Source: Acanthacorydalis orientalis (Eukaryota > Arthropoda > Insecta > Megaloptera > Corydalidae). Taken from it: 64,000 bases of DNA. The stretch is from assembly GCA_034766995.1 (NCBI GenBank), contig CM068315.1:17904010-17968009 (forward strand), in the 5' to 3' direction. Of this stretch, positions 46,276 to 58,110 are shown in pieces. A program made the position numbers and the translations under genes. The notes beneath the pieces are model-generated. The model had not been told where the DNA came from and made no database searches. It worked only from the letters and a program-made list of their open reading frames with translations. The stretch's first letter is position 1, and each line of letters starts with the position of its first letter.

Positions 46276-47551
46276 TTAAGTTGGTATAAAAATAATTGCG
46301 GTTTTTACGTATCGAGTATAAAAACGCATCTATCAGTTAAATATTATAATTATTAATCAAAAAAAAGACAATTGGCCTACATATATTTCTTCCAACGGAA
46401 AACAATATTGTTTATTTCCACAAGATAGAACTCTGGAGTCCTGGGATTAACAAATTCGTCGAAAGCGCTTTTAGCAGATGTTTGATATTTGAAAAACTTC
46501 TCTCGTAGGAAATTACTCAAATGTTTTAAAAAATAGTAATCTGTCGGAGGCAGATCCGGAGATTTAGGTGGGTGAGGTAAGGTTCAACCTAGTTTATTTA
46601 ACTTATTTAAAGTCATTTGTGAGACGTGTGGTCGGGCGTTGTCATGAAGAAGAATTGGTCTTATTTGATTGAGTAATGCTGGTCTTAAACGATGAAATTT
46701 CTCATGCATTTTTTTCAATTTTCTGACAATATTTTTCTGCTGCTATATTGTTTCAACAGAATTTAAGAAGTCGTAGTGAATGATGCCACTTACTGGCCTC
46801 CAAACAATAACCATAATATTTTTTTCATGAAACTTCGGCTTAGGAAACCATTTTGGTGCTCTTCTCAGTTCAGCCACTGTGATAAATGTTTCCGATTGTT
46901 GTAGAGAATCCACTTTTTATCACATATGATAATGCGATCAAGAAAAGAATCATTTTTGTTATACAAAAGAAGCGCAGAGCAGAATTCTTATCGTCGAATT
47001 GCTTGATGTTCGTTTAATTCATACGGCACCCATTATCGACCTTTGTTGATTTTCCAGTGTTCTTTTTGTTTTTCCATCGATTCAAATGTCAAACAACTGT
47101 TGAATGATCAACATTGAGTTCTTCTGCCAACCCTAGAGTTGTTTTACGGGAATCAGCTTTAATAATAGTTCTTAAATCATTATTGTTTATAACAGAAGGA
47201 TCTCCACGATTCTCATCACCATCAATGCTTTCGCTTACATTACAATATTTTTAGAACAAGTGTTGAGCTGTATGTTCACTAATTTTACTCTTTGACAAAA
47301 ACAAATTTGATATTTCGAGCCGTTTCTGTTGCTTTACGTCCAAATTTTACAATAAAATTCCATGACTAAATTAAGAAGATATATCCCACAATACTAAATA
47401 ATGAAACCAATATACATAGCTGAAATCAGTAGTGCTAATTTCTTTGTTTCAATGATGTATCACATGACTATAACAAAAGGTAACAGTAACTTGAAAAATC
47501 GGCGCCAAACTTAAAATAGTAAAAATCGCAATTATTCTTGCACCAACCTAA
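46276..47551 (-). mobile_element. Full-length mariner (cecropia-type), inactive
   Basis: 1276 bp with TA on each side (46274-46275 and 47552-47553). The inverted repeats are TTAAGTTGGTATAAAAATAA and, read inward from the right, TTAGGTTGGTGCAAGAATAA. It is the only complete-length cecropia-type copy in the window and shows the general structure that the ~570-bp derivatives have lost. The transposase on the minus strand is broken. These ITRs are strikingly like those of human Hsmar1, as expected for the cecropia subfamily. Confidence 0.92.
46377..47363 (-). pseudogene. Mariner transposase pseudogene (Hsmar1/SETMAR-like)
   Basis: Starting near 47363, shifted frames give FGRKATETARNI (HTH 1), AEELNVDHSTVV (HTH 2), the first catalytic Asp in FLDRIIICDKKWILYNN, then VIVWRPVSGIIHYDFLNS. 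The second Asp is in ILLHDNARPHVSQ and the third in SPDLPPTDYYFLKHL. The spacing is one residue short of 34, with a stop between them (KLG, stop, TLPHPP). The C-terminal region TPEFYLVEINN runs to a stop at 46377. Several stops and frameshifts show it is dead. Confidence 0.92.
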
Positions 47552-47553
47552 TA

Positions 47554-48718
47554 TATTGTATTTAATTGTAATCATTTCCTTTTATTCTTCTCAAAATTTC
47601 TACTGTTTTGTGTTTTTATATTCAAGCCCTTTAGATTATTAATTTTTCTTTTTCATATTTATACCGCCATTAACCAATGACAAAATTTAACTTGACTTGC
47701 AACAATCAACAGTAATCCCGTCAAATTAAAGTTCAATAAATTTATAATGTTTTGATTTGTATTGCGAAATTTGTTAAGGTTTTCAACCAATAACTGATAT
47801 TTAGTTATATAAACAAAATGTTAATTATTAAAGATGACAATTAAGTATATAATTTTCTAATAAAATTATAGTAATCTGTATAAAATGCTTCTTTTGACGT
47901 TATAGAGTAGCAGCGATTTTATATTTATGTAAATATAACATAAAGCGATTAATAACATCAAAGATACTTTATGAGTGTTTATTAAAATCGTTCACAAAGG
48001 CTTTTCGTAGAAAATTAAATCTTTTTCCGTGATACAAATAATAATAATAAGTAAATTCTGATAAAATCAAAATTATCCTCAATCAATAACGAGCGTAAGG
48101 TCTTTGTAAACATATTTCTAAGCTCTACATTAAATTTTTGTTCATTTTATTAATAATAATAAAATGTTGAAGTTTATTTACATGTACTTTTCTTATTTTT
48201 GTCAATTCATATAAGGAGATGAACTCATATTTGATTAAATTTCAATCAGATGACTTTCTCGTATGCTGTTTTATTTTATTAGGTGTAAAAATCAATTCAA
48301 TACCTTTACACAAATCTAATTTCAAAAGTAAAGGGTTTCCTAGCCATAAAAGAATCCATATAATGAAAATAAATGTTAGAGAGGAAATACATTTTCTTAA
48401 TAAAAAGTTCATATGAAATGATCAGATTAGATTGTGTCAAAAATAGGAAAATAATTTTAAATATAAAAAAACCAATCAATAAAATATATGTATATATATA
48501 TATATATAATATAAAATTATTCCATCTTAATTAACCTGTCTATTTTTAATTAATTAATGAAAACATTATACAATATAACAATTTTTGGATAGGTTATATC
48601 TGTTATATTTAAAAATTAGAGTCTTAACTGCACAGAAATAATTTTGGAATATATTGAAATACAGAACTAAATCATATATTTTTAATCCAGTTATATATAT
48701 ATATATATGATTTAAAAA
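47554..48718. other. AT-rich interval with short TA runs
   Basis: AT-rich. Short TA microsatellites lie at 48484-48510 and about 48691-48710. Nothing else recognised. Confidence 0.5.
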
Positions 48719-48722
48719 TTAA

Positions 48723-49192
48723 TCATAACCCTTTAAATTGAATCAACCATAACTGTTTTGAATTAGAATGTTTTCTCGCCGTTATAAGATTTTGAAGTGC
48801 CAACATTAAAATTTAAAAACTATATATTTTGGCTAGAAAAACACCTCCCAAAACAGTAGTGAATAAGTGGCGTTCGAGAAGCAGCACATTAGGTATTGCA
48901 TATTTTTTGTATTCCAGTTGGAAAATATGCTATGAAGACGTGGGAACGATTTGTTCAGATTTGGAGGAAGGTGTTTCAGCATATAAAACATCCAAAAATG
49001 CTTAACCTATGGAAGAAATCCGAAAATGTATTATGATTTAATTGATTCAAATCCGCCATTTTTTTCGACAAGAAATTTGTCAGTTACCCGATAGATGAAG
49101 CAAAATTATGTAAAATAATAGAGGATATTTTGAGGATTAAAATCTGTTTTATTTTCATGTAAACATTAATTTTCTATAAAAAAGGCACCGAA
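48723..49192 (-). mobile_element. TTAA-flanked MITE, GGTGCC family copy 2 (470 bp)
   Basis: Inverted relative to the copy at 40337-40818 and collinear end to end. TTAA lies at 48719-48722 and 49193-49196. The right end, AAAAAGGCACCGAA, matches the first copy's left terminus exactly over at least 12 bases. The other end is more diverged (TCATAACCCTTTAAATT against TTCTGTGCCTTTAAATT). It is non-coding. Confidence 0.8.
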
Positions 49193-49438
49193 TTAATTTG
49201 TACTAACATAATATTTTTAATTTAAATAAACCCTGATAATACATTCTTGTAATTTCCAAGTATTGTCTCTAATAAGTGTTCAAATAGCTTCTAATATTTG
49301 TCGTTTCAGTGAAAGCGTTGCTTTTTTACGATACCATTCGTTATTTATTAAAATCAAAATTACAAATTCCGATTATACTCAATGAAGAAAAATAATTATT
49401 TTCTGATCGAATCCCTGTATATACACACATCTATTTCT

Positions 49439-49462
49439 CCTTTCTCTCTCCCCTCTCTCTCT

Positions 49463-49503
<41 letters not shown>
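49439..49503. repeat. (CT)n-rich tract and (TA)n microsatellite
   Basis: A pyrimidine-rich CTCTCTCTCCCC tract passes into a TA run at 49466-49503. Confidence 0.93.
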
Positions 49504-49504
<1 letters not shown>

Positions 49505-51180
49505 CATTCCTCCATTTATATACAAAATATAAAATTGTTTATATTTAAACTTCAAAAAAACATAATACCGCATATTTATACCGAATGTGCATAAAAATCG
49601 TTTGAGTTTTATTTGCAGTTCGACAAACGGTTTATAATTCGCAACAAATATTTGTTTTTAATTCATTACGATTCATAGTCATTTCACGCGATTCTTTGAA
49701 CAGATCTAATGAATTACTCTGGTGTATTTTTACAGTCGAAAAATGTAGGATTCTCATGCAGATTACGTTATTTTTTAATTTGTCTCTATTTTCTGTCATT
49801 CGACATCAATCCTTTCCATAAAAGAGTTATAGTGGATTTTAAAGAACTTGGATTCGATATTTTATTGTACCAGTTCGATGCATGGTCAATATAACTCTCT
49901 ACTCGTATTAAAAATAAACAAGCACTGGGTAACAAAAATATTTTTTACATACCTCTAAATTAGATTTGATTTCAGAACAGGTTATAAATATTATGTGGAA
50001 TTTGTGAAATTAGAAAAATCGATAAGATAAAATTACAAGTTACTTAAAAATACTATAAATTAAAATAAGTGTAATTATTTCGTAACGAAAAATACTTTTA
50101 TTATGTATTTTTAAAAAAAGTAATAGTAACAGTCGATGGAGCTAATTGTTATTTTTATTGGAGAATAAAATATTAAATAAAAACTAAAGTAATGTAAAAT
50201 TGAAAAAATTAATTGATAATAAACAAGAAATATAATCGAAGGTGTTCTTTTACAATTCGGTATGAAATTATTTAAATGCTATTCAGTATTAACATATTCA
50301 TACGTACATCCAACGTAAAAGAAGTGTAATCAGTGAGTATAAAAAATTTCAATATGGAAAAAATCGCTCTCATGAAATCGACAGATGTATAAAATGCATT
50401 TATTAAATTTTTTCAACAAAAAAAATCGCACAACACTAAACGTCGTCTCCGTAATACGACGACTTTCATGCGAGAAAGAATTTTATGAAAACGACCGTCA
50501 CATTTTCAGCTTAGAAAGTCGGCTACCGGTATTTCATAAGATGTTCCCGTTTTCATATATGCATATCAGAATAAAACTGAAAATAGAATGACCGTCGGTC
50601 GCTGAATCCTTTTATTCAGAAAATATTTCACATACTTTTTTTATCTACTTATTATGTTCATGGATTCGAGCAGAAGCAACTTTTTCGCATGCGAAATATT
50701 TTAGATATTTGTACAATCATGAAGCGTAAGTACACAGACACACACACGTCTAAGGTTATACACGTCGTGCACGTATACATATGTCCGTGCTCTTAAAAAA
50801 TGTTTTCAATACGGATCAAAAACTCATATTAAATTTTACAATAGAAAAATGATCTTTTGTTGCGAATAAAAATGAAATACAAAAGAACACGCACGAAAAC
50901 TGCGTATCTATATAAATAATAACATTCGAGCTCCAAGAAATTTTCATGATTGTTTGGAATTTCAAAGACATGCTGTTCATTTTATATCCAAATCAAATAT
51001 AGACTGACAACTGAAGAAGATTTATCAGTCATCATTTGTTGAGATATAACTACATTATATTACAATTAACGTTTGAAATAGACATACGGTGCAAATTGAG
51101 TTTGCATTTCGGAACATAAAAACAAAAATCAAAGCAGATAAATCGGTCGAAGTTCAAGAAACGAACGCGCCAGAACGAGA
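49504..51180. other. AT-rich interval, no feature recognised
   Basis: AT-rich sequence. Plus-strand frames of 61 and 68 codons (49709-49894, 50385-50591) have no recognisable motif. Confidence 0.48.
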
Positions 51181-51545
51181 CCACCGGATCGTCGGAATTA
51201 ACATATCGTGCTAATAAAAATACTCGAATCAGATATGAAAAGCAATTATATGTGCAGAGCATCCACGATTATCGTTGTAGACGGAAGAATGCTAATATTA
51301 TTGTCATGAGACGTGGTGTGGTGTGCAGAGTAGAGAGCAGGAAGACCTGGCGGACCTCAATCAAAGCCAGCCTTTGTATGTTCAATTGCTGGGAAACAAT
51401 TAGCCACAACATAGAGAACAATGCGCTTACGAGCAATAACACGACTCGAGATCAGTCTCCGCGAGTCGTGATCTTCTCAAAGAGCGATTGCTTGTTCGAA
51501 TCTCACTCGCTTGTCTTACAATCTGTTTATCAATTGTTGGTATGA
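51181..51545. other. Higher-complexity, CpG-containing block
   Basis: Balanced sequence with a 97-codon plus-strand frame (51252-51545) that lacks any recognisable domain. Near 51445-51475 a short inverted repeat occurs (CACGACTCGAGATC and GCGAGTCGTGATC). It is a possible host non-coding or regulatory region. Confidence 0.3.
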
Positions 51546-52259
51546 TTAGTTGTTCGTTTTCAGTCACGAGTTGATAAAATTATTATGTTTATTTGCTTTT
51601 TATTTATACACACTTTAATATATTTAACAAATATTTAACGAATATAAAGAAGATTTAGAACAAACTGAAATTGTTTCGAATTGAAAATAAAAAATTCTCG
51701 ATTTCATTTCCGGTACACATTATATTACAATCTATAGAATTTATTGAGAAAAATATTATGAAAATTCTTTTAAATAATAAAACATTCGGATAACTTTGAT
51801 GTATGTCGAGTACAGTTCGATTTGAATTAATAATATATCGTTTAAGTAGATTATTTTTCTCTTCTCAATTTATACTCTAATAAATTCTCAGATGATAAGC
51901 TGATTAATTGAAAAATTAAAATTTGTAGTCAAATTTAATAGAATGGTTCGTTTTCAAATGTCGATTCGGAATAAACATTCCATATTTTAAACCATAATGA
52001 ATTCGGTTGAAAACAAATTAAATTCGAAATTTTAAGTTCGATTAAAAGAAATCCGTTCAAGTGCGCGTATATACGCAACTGTTTTTTATGAGGCACTCGA
52101 GTTTGAAAATAAATAAATGAAATATATGTATAGTGGGACTGTATAAAGTATGTTCGAGTATGCAATTATTAAATCAAAGCTCGTGTTCGAAATACGCGAC
52201 CATATCAGCTATATTGCTCGTGAAATATCATAAATATACATACAACTAAACCGCTCAAC
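51546..52259. other. AT-rich interval, no feature recognised
   Basis: AT-rich sequence. A 76-codon minus-strand frame (51935-52165) lacks motifs. Confidence 0.48.
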
Positions 52260-53060
52260 CCAAAAATTTCTAAAGTCAGCGATGAATATATTCCTCTCTA
52301 GCGCATCTAGAGCAGCGTATTGAATACAACGCGCCACCCACCACTAGTATAAACTGAAAGCACGCAACTTGAAGTCCAGCAAGGCATAAAACCAGACATG
52401 AATCGAACTGGTAACCCCTGGTACAAGAAAAGCATTTCAATGACAGTCGACCTCCCGATTCTTGAACCGCAAGAAGTATGATCGCGTCGCCGCTACCCCC
52501 TTCAATTTGGCATCGTTAACTCGGCACTACGATAAGGAAAAACTACCCCTATGTAAAAAACCGATAAGGGACCATCAACTGCATGTATGCCTAATGATCT
52601 TTGTTGAAATTGAGTTTTTCAGAAAAAAAATCAAGATGCTTGTTCGGAGTGCCATTGTGGTATGCGACGTGCGCTGCTCGGGCCGCGTTCGACGCCATTG
52701 TACGTCTGCATATCGAGTGAATGCGCCGCCGTGTCTGAGATTGCATCGAGTGGACATATTGCCTCGGGGTTCAACGTGATTTCCTCTATAAAATACACCC
52801 TGTTTTCTATACATGGGGTGATATGATATGATAGGTGCCGTATAACGTCCCAACGCTATATAGACGTGTGAACGATGTCCTCTACTATCACAGTCACACT
52901 ATACACCGAAGCCATTTTGCGGTGAGGCGAATGTCACGGTTCAATAGATCAATGTGGAAAGCATTATACTGCGTATGTACATGACGCGACATCGTGTCGA
53001 AATGTAGCTCTCTTTTTGTATCGCACGCATATTTTTCGAGCACCCGCATTTTCCGGCGAA
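52260..53060. other. GC-richer block, ~800 bp
   Basis: The longest stretch of balanced composition in the window, rich in CpG (for example GACGTGCGCTGCTCGGGCCG at about 52666-52685). Frames of 105 (plus, 52462-52779) and 92 codons (minus, 52575-52853) overlap but match no known family. The minus strand near 52380-52470 has tRNA-like features (see findings). It could be a regulatory island, a non-coding exon or an unrecognised repeat. Confidence 0.35.
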
Positions 53061-54539
53061 AATATTCAACTTGAATCAGAGTTTATCGGATTTGTTCATT
53101 CCGATCTATGATTTTCAACCGAAAATAATTACAAAAATATCCTATTTATATTCCTACAATTATCATCCAACAAAATTGAAAAAAAATCATTTACTTCAAT
53201 AACTATCCGTTATAATTGCAATTCTTATAAAAAATTCGTTACTTTTTTTATTTAAACTGTTTCTTTACTTCTGTAAAATATCCATCATACTTAAGAAAAT
53301 AAACTTTTTGAATAAAACGTTATCAAATCTCATCGATTTCTCATAAATGAATGTCTTGCAAAATAAAATACTATACTGAATTATTTTGCATAATACCTTT
53401 TATAAAACAGAAGTCGTTATTATTTTAAACTACGTACGATTTTGTATTTTGAAAAAATAATTGGTGGATTGCATTAACAAGCTGATTGAGTATTTTATCA
53501 TTTATAACAAATATGCTTAACTATTTATTTATTTTAAATGTATGTCATGTGTTTTTATGTTAAATAAAACTGTACAATGAAAGTTTGCGGATAAAACTCT
53601 GTGTTATTACAACAGTTCACTAATAATGAACAAATAAATATATTTTTTGTTGTTATTATTCCAGCTGATGAATATAATTTTCATAATTTTAGTTGATTAA
53701 AATAATTTTAGCTTTATTACAAACTCGGTACTTTCATTCAATTTCGAAAACAATCTTCACATAGAGAGTTGGTTTCGGAGATCATGTAACATTACCGATG
53801 TATCGCCGATATTATTTTTAATTGGATTCGTTAAAAATGATTCCGTTGTAAAAATAGCTTGATTTCTCGAATACGCCGATCGCAATTCGAAATACTACAC
53901 TGATTGATTTACAAAATACGCTCGTATGTAATTATTTCCAAACTCAATGATTTTCTCATTGTTTCGATGAGCTTACGTTATACACATTTCTTTTATTTGA
54001 AGGTCAATTACTTTGAACTGTTGACCGGTCAACAACCGACTGTAATAATGTGTGAATTTTTTAACGAGTGACATATTGTGATTCGATAATTATACGTTTT
54101 ACTAATTACTTGTTAAAAATAGTATATTTTCATTCAGTAACTTATGTTACCGGTTTTTCGTACCAGGTAGTGTTAATAGCCAAACAGTTAATTATTCTCT
54201 TCATCTACACTATTAGTTCTTTAGTTTAGCGGTTTAAAGTAGTAGTGGTGAGGTACATTGTTTCTCAATATGTATATTATTAGAAAATGATTCTTATTTA
54301 ATAAAAAAAAGTATCATTTTGTTTTCATGTCTAGTAACTTTTAAAAATTATCAACAATTTTTAAAAAAATGTGTAATGTTATTTTTTCAAAAAATAATTT
54401 TAGTATATGTTTTTTAATGTTTTTGTTATATTAAAGTATATTTTAACTTATTAATCAATATAAATCAAATTAATTAACACTAATTAATTCAAAATTGAAA
54501 ATAGTTTACAATTTCAATTTTTAACATGAAAAAACAGAT
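53061..54539. other. AT-rich interval, no feature recognised
   Basis: About 1.5 kb of AT-rich sequence with no termini or coding similarity. Confidence 0.5.
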
Positions 54540-54741
54540 TATACTCTACACTACCGCTCTGAAAATGATGACATCACTATAAAAATACGTACAAAAAATA
54601 GTAAAAAATGATCAATAATTATTATTGAACATTATGAATTGAACATTATTTGAACGAAAATGTTATTTTAAGTATTTGGTATTAATGGGACGAAAAAAGA
54701 ATTCATTTGTGAGTGTGAATTTAGCGACAGTGTTAAAACTC
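54540..54741. mobile_element. Right-arm copy of the CAGT/ACTG repeat family
   Basis: Contains AAAATGATCAATAATTATTA, a GGGACGAAAAAAGAATTCAT stretch and the terminal GAATTTAGCGACAGTGTTAA, matching copies at 12.5, 20.6 and 30.5 kb. It lies immediately upstream of the mariner at 54760. The left limit is approximate. Confidence 0.5.
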
Positions 54742-54759
54742 TATTGTCAGAAGAAAATA

Positions 54760-56009
54760 TTGGATCAGTGCAAAAGTTCGTATACGATTCGATAGGTAGT
54801 GTTAAGAGTGCTGCATGGCGGCGCTCGTGATTGAAATATATTCATGTTATATATCGTTTGAAAGATGATAGTCACAGCTGTCATTTGACCACCAAACGCA
54901 TTTGTTTCGATTCGATTTGTGTGGAAGAAATTTTTTTGAAAATGGACAACGAAAAGATACACTTTCGTCACGTTGTGTTATACGAGTTTCGGAAAGGAGT
55001 AACCGTTGACGGACAACGAAAAATATTCGGGAGGTTTATTTGTACTATGTACCATCACTTCCAATTGCGACAAAATAGTTTGCTAAATTTTGACTTGGTG
55101 ATTTTAATCTCGAAGATCAACCCCGCTTTAATCGATTTATTGAGATCGATGACGATATTATGCACACTTTAGTTGACAATAACTCACGAAGTTTAACGGA
55201 AGAGGTTGCGCAGGCACTCAAAGTTGATAGATCGACTTCATTTCGACACTTAAAGAAGCTGGGGTTTAATTTGAAGCTCGATATGTGGGTTCTGTACTTG
55301 TTGTCTGAAAAAAAAACAAGTTTGATCGAATATCTTCGGCAGTTTCTTTGCTTGGACGACTCAAAAGAGAACCTTTTCTGGATTATTTGGTGACTAGCGA
55401 TGATAAATGGATCCTATACATCAATGTTTGACGCAAACGAACGTGGAAACAAGCGAATGAAGGGGCAGAACTTGTCGAAAAAGCTTGCATCCGATGAAGG
55501 TGCTGCTGTGTGTTTGGGTGGGATTGCAAAGGTGTTATTTTTTATGAACTGCTCCCACGGAACAAAACGATTACTAAGAAGAATTATATCAACAACTAAT
55601 CAAACTGATGACAGAAATTAAAGAAAAGCGTCTGATTTTGGCCAATCGCAAGGGGATCATCTTCCACTACGACAACGCAAAACCACATAGAGCAAAACTG
55701 ACTGCAAAAACTAAAGCAATTGAAATGGAAAATCACATCGCAACCACTGTATTCTTCGGACATTGCACCATCGGATTATCATTTGTTCCTGTCGCTGCAG
55801 AACAGTTTAAATGGTAAAAATTTTGACACCCTGTACCCTTTGTACCCTGCAGCTTTTATGAACGACTAATACAGCAACTGCTTGAACACTGAAAAATGAT
55901 TGCAGAAAACGATGGTGAATACATAATTGATTAATAAAAGTGTTTTCTGCGAAAAAGAATCGCCTGAGTTTCAATTTGAAATTGTATACGAACTTTTGAA
56001 CTGATCCAA
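54760..56009 (+). mobile_element. Full-length mariner with TTGGATCAGT-type ITRs, inactive
   Basis: 1250 bp between TA dinucleotides (54758-54759 and 56010-56011). The inverted repeats are TTGGATCAGTGCAAAAGTTC and, read inward from the right, TTGGATCAGTTCAAAAGTTC, followed on both sides by GTATAC: one mismatch over more than 25 bases. This ITR type is distinct from all other mariners here, making a fourth lineage. Well-preserved ITRs but a broken transposase suggest moderate age. Confidence 0.93.
54942..55934 (+). pseudogene. Mariner transposase pseudogene
   Basis: Begins MDNEKIHFRHVVLYEFRKG at 54942 (first HTH). The frame then shifts into SLTEEVAQALKVDRSTSFRHLKKLG (second HTH, about 55193-55265). 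The first catalytic Asp is in LVTSDDKWILYIN (about 55388). The second is in IIFHYDNAKPH (about 55657). After a frameshift the third is in YSSDIAPSDYHLF (about 55760). The tail ENDGEYIID ends at 55934. The catalytic Asp residues are all present, but at least three frame disruptions separate the parts. Confidence 0.92.
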
Positions 56010-56011
56010 TA

Positions 56012-56900
56012 GAATTTAAAAAAAAATGTTTTTCTACTGTAAAACATGCCTAACTGAATTTCAAAGTCTACTTTTAACAAAAAATGAAGTACTTCGTTAC
56101 AAATGATCGATTTGTCGAAAAATATTAGACAATTTCAAATTTTCGATTTTTAACTCAAAAATTACAATCAATGAACATTTTGAAAAAATCTTGATTTTTC
56201 GAAAAAACTGTTCTATTTATATAAAATCATTATTGATTTATCATAAGTGAAAAATGTTTCTTTATCTAAAAATGTATATTTCTTAACATAAATCGTATTA
56301 TTGACACTGTCGATTTTTGACGCTAGAAAGACATTATTTTTTCAATATATTATCCCTAAAAAGTATTAAACTTAATTTGAAAAGTTTTTATTATATGAAA
56401 ATATACCTAGATGATACTAAGACGATAATCCAAAATGAAAGTAACACTCTTTTTCATTGGAATTTTTTATTTCCTAAAATATGCTAGTTTTAAAGTAGGG
56501 GGCACTAAATTACATAATCGATTTTTTTCTAGAAAATATGTACTATTGCTGTAAAGAATCTATGTATCATAAAGATTTTCATAATTTGAAACATTTCTAC
56601 AAACTAGTCCAAAACATACCACAATCTATATTATTAAAACATAGACAAAATATCCTCTAAAAAAATGAATTTTTAGATATAAAACGATATTATTAAGAAT
56701 AATAAATCATTATTGAAAACCCCTTTTATTTGTACATGTAAAAATCAGCATTTCAACACAACCGTGAGTGTTTACTGATAGTGAGGATTTATTTCAATAC
56801 TCTGATCAATTTATTTAATTTTATTTTATATTGAGAGCAGAAAAAATAATATTTTTAATCACAATCTTTAATAAAAAATACAATTATCTCTCTCTCCCCC

Positions 56901-56904
<4 letters not shown>
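56012..56904. other. AT-rich interval, no feature recognised
   Basis: AT-rich sequence downstream of the mariner. A GTAGGGGGCACT patch near 56496 has no visible partner. Confidence 0.48.

Positions 56905-56935
<31 letters not shown>
56905..56935. repeat. (TA)n microsatellite
   Basis: TA run preceded by a short CT-rich tract. Confidence 0.94.
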
Positions 56936-56937
<2 letters not shown>

Positions 56938-57003
56938 GTATTTAGCCACAAAAAACTAAAAGGTTGCAAAAATTAATCTACTGCCATGTTTATATAGATG
57001 TAC

Positions 57004-57044
57004 TCACACACACAAACACATACACACATGCATATACACACATG

Positions 57045-57112
<68 letters not shown>
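57004..57112. repeat. (CA)n(TA)n compound microsatellite
   Basis: CA-rich repeats (57004-57064) lead directly into a pure TA run (57063-57112). Confidence 0.96.
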
Positions 57113-57115
<3 letters not shown>

Positions 57116-57215
57116 ATTACGTTGTTATATATCTGATAATAACTGTATAGACATAATGAATTTAAAAAAATATGTTTATTGTTTTATTCGACTGCTTATA
57201 CAGGCTCATAATTGA

Positions 57216-57286
57216 GAAATGTGCGAGCACACTAAGCCCCCCGGTGGTAAGTGAGTGAAGCGCGCATGGGCGAAGTCCCCTAGTTA
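57216..57286. other. Isolated GC-rich patch of unknown origin
   Basis: About 70 bp with AAGCCCCCCGGTGGTAAG and GAAGCGCGCATGGGCGAAG inside long AT-rich flanks. No coding frame, TIR or tRNA match is visible. Confidence 0.3.
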
Positions 57287-57299
57287 TTTAAATAATATC

Positions 57300-57718
57300 G
57301 AAATTATATAAAATTATTACAAAAAGAACACAATTTAATCCATTAGCTACATCTTTAAAACTGAAATTAGCTAATAATCTTAATGGAGATTTGTAAAAAA
57401 GGGTTTTAATTTTCAATAAAACAAACATCTATTAATAATAGGGTAAGAAAATATCAAATTACGTATTTGATAAGAAATACAATTTAAATATTCATTAAGG
57501 TATATCTACAATTCATATGTATTCAAATTCAGTAGAACCCTGTATAATAGTTAGAGTATTGCTTTAGTGTTTACACTTTAAAAACATATTGCGTTATTGT
57601 ACTGTCTTTTTTATTTGTACACAAATATACGTATCTGTGTGTATGTGTGTGGATGTTCGTGCATGTATGAATGCATATTTATTTATTAAACTGCGGCACT
57701 CTTTCATGCAAAAACATG
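57300..57718. other. AT-rich interval, no feature recognised
   Basis: AT-rich sequence without recognisable features. Confidence 0.48.
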
Positions 57719-57756
57719 TTTGTATGTATGTATTTATATATGTATGTATATATATT
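57719..57756. repeat. (TATG)n microsatellite
   Basis: Imperfect TATG/TA repeats. Confidence 0.85.
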
Positions 57757-57769
57757 CGCAAAGAATACC

Positions 57770-58110
57770 AATCTCGATTCGGTTGACGTTACACTATGGC
57801 ATGACATGGAACGAAAAAGGGCACAGACCATTGGGACCCGTCGAGTGCGACTCGATTGCATGCAAGCGCGATGAGTGAATGCAGGGTGAAAGGTCACGTG
57901 ATAGTCGTGCGACAGCGTCACAATGCACCCTCGCCCCGATTCGAAAATGTCATCGGCAGAATGTCCACCGACCCAGGTTTTGAACCTCGAATTCTATTTT
58001 CGTGACTCCCGCTGTTTTTCCGACACATTCCATCATATCGGACGTTGAATTTCCATGTTTGGTTTTTATTACGCCCCCCGAACACTCCAGTTGCGTTCTC
58101 GATAAATATA
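57770..58110. other. GC-rich, CpG-rich block
   Basis: Balanced to GC-rich sequence (for example CGAGTGCGACTCGATTGCAT at about 57841-57860) with frames of 67 (plus) and 80 codons (minus) that have no recognisable motif. It is a candidate regulatory island or non-coding exon. Confidence 0.33.

Noticed and set aside
52380..52470. A functional tRNA-Ser gene
   Set aside because: The anticodon stem does not pair, no acceptor stem is visible, and the A box is poor. Kept only as a low-interest possible SINE relic.
52462..52853. Overlapping 105- and 92-codon ORFs on opposite strands
   Set aside because: No domain recognised; mutual overlap and composition argue for chance.
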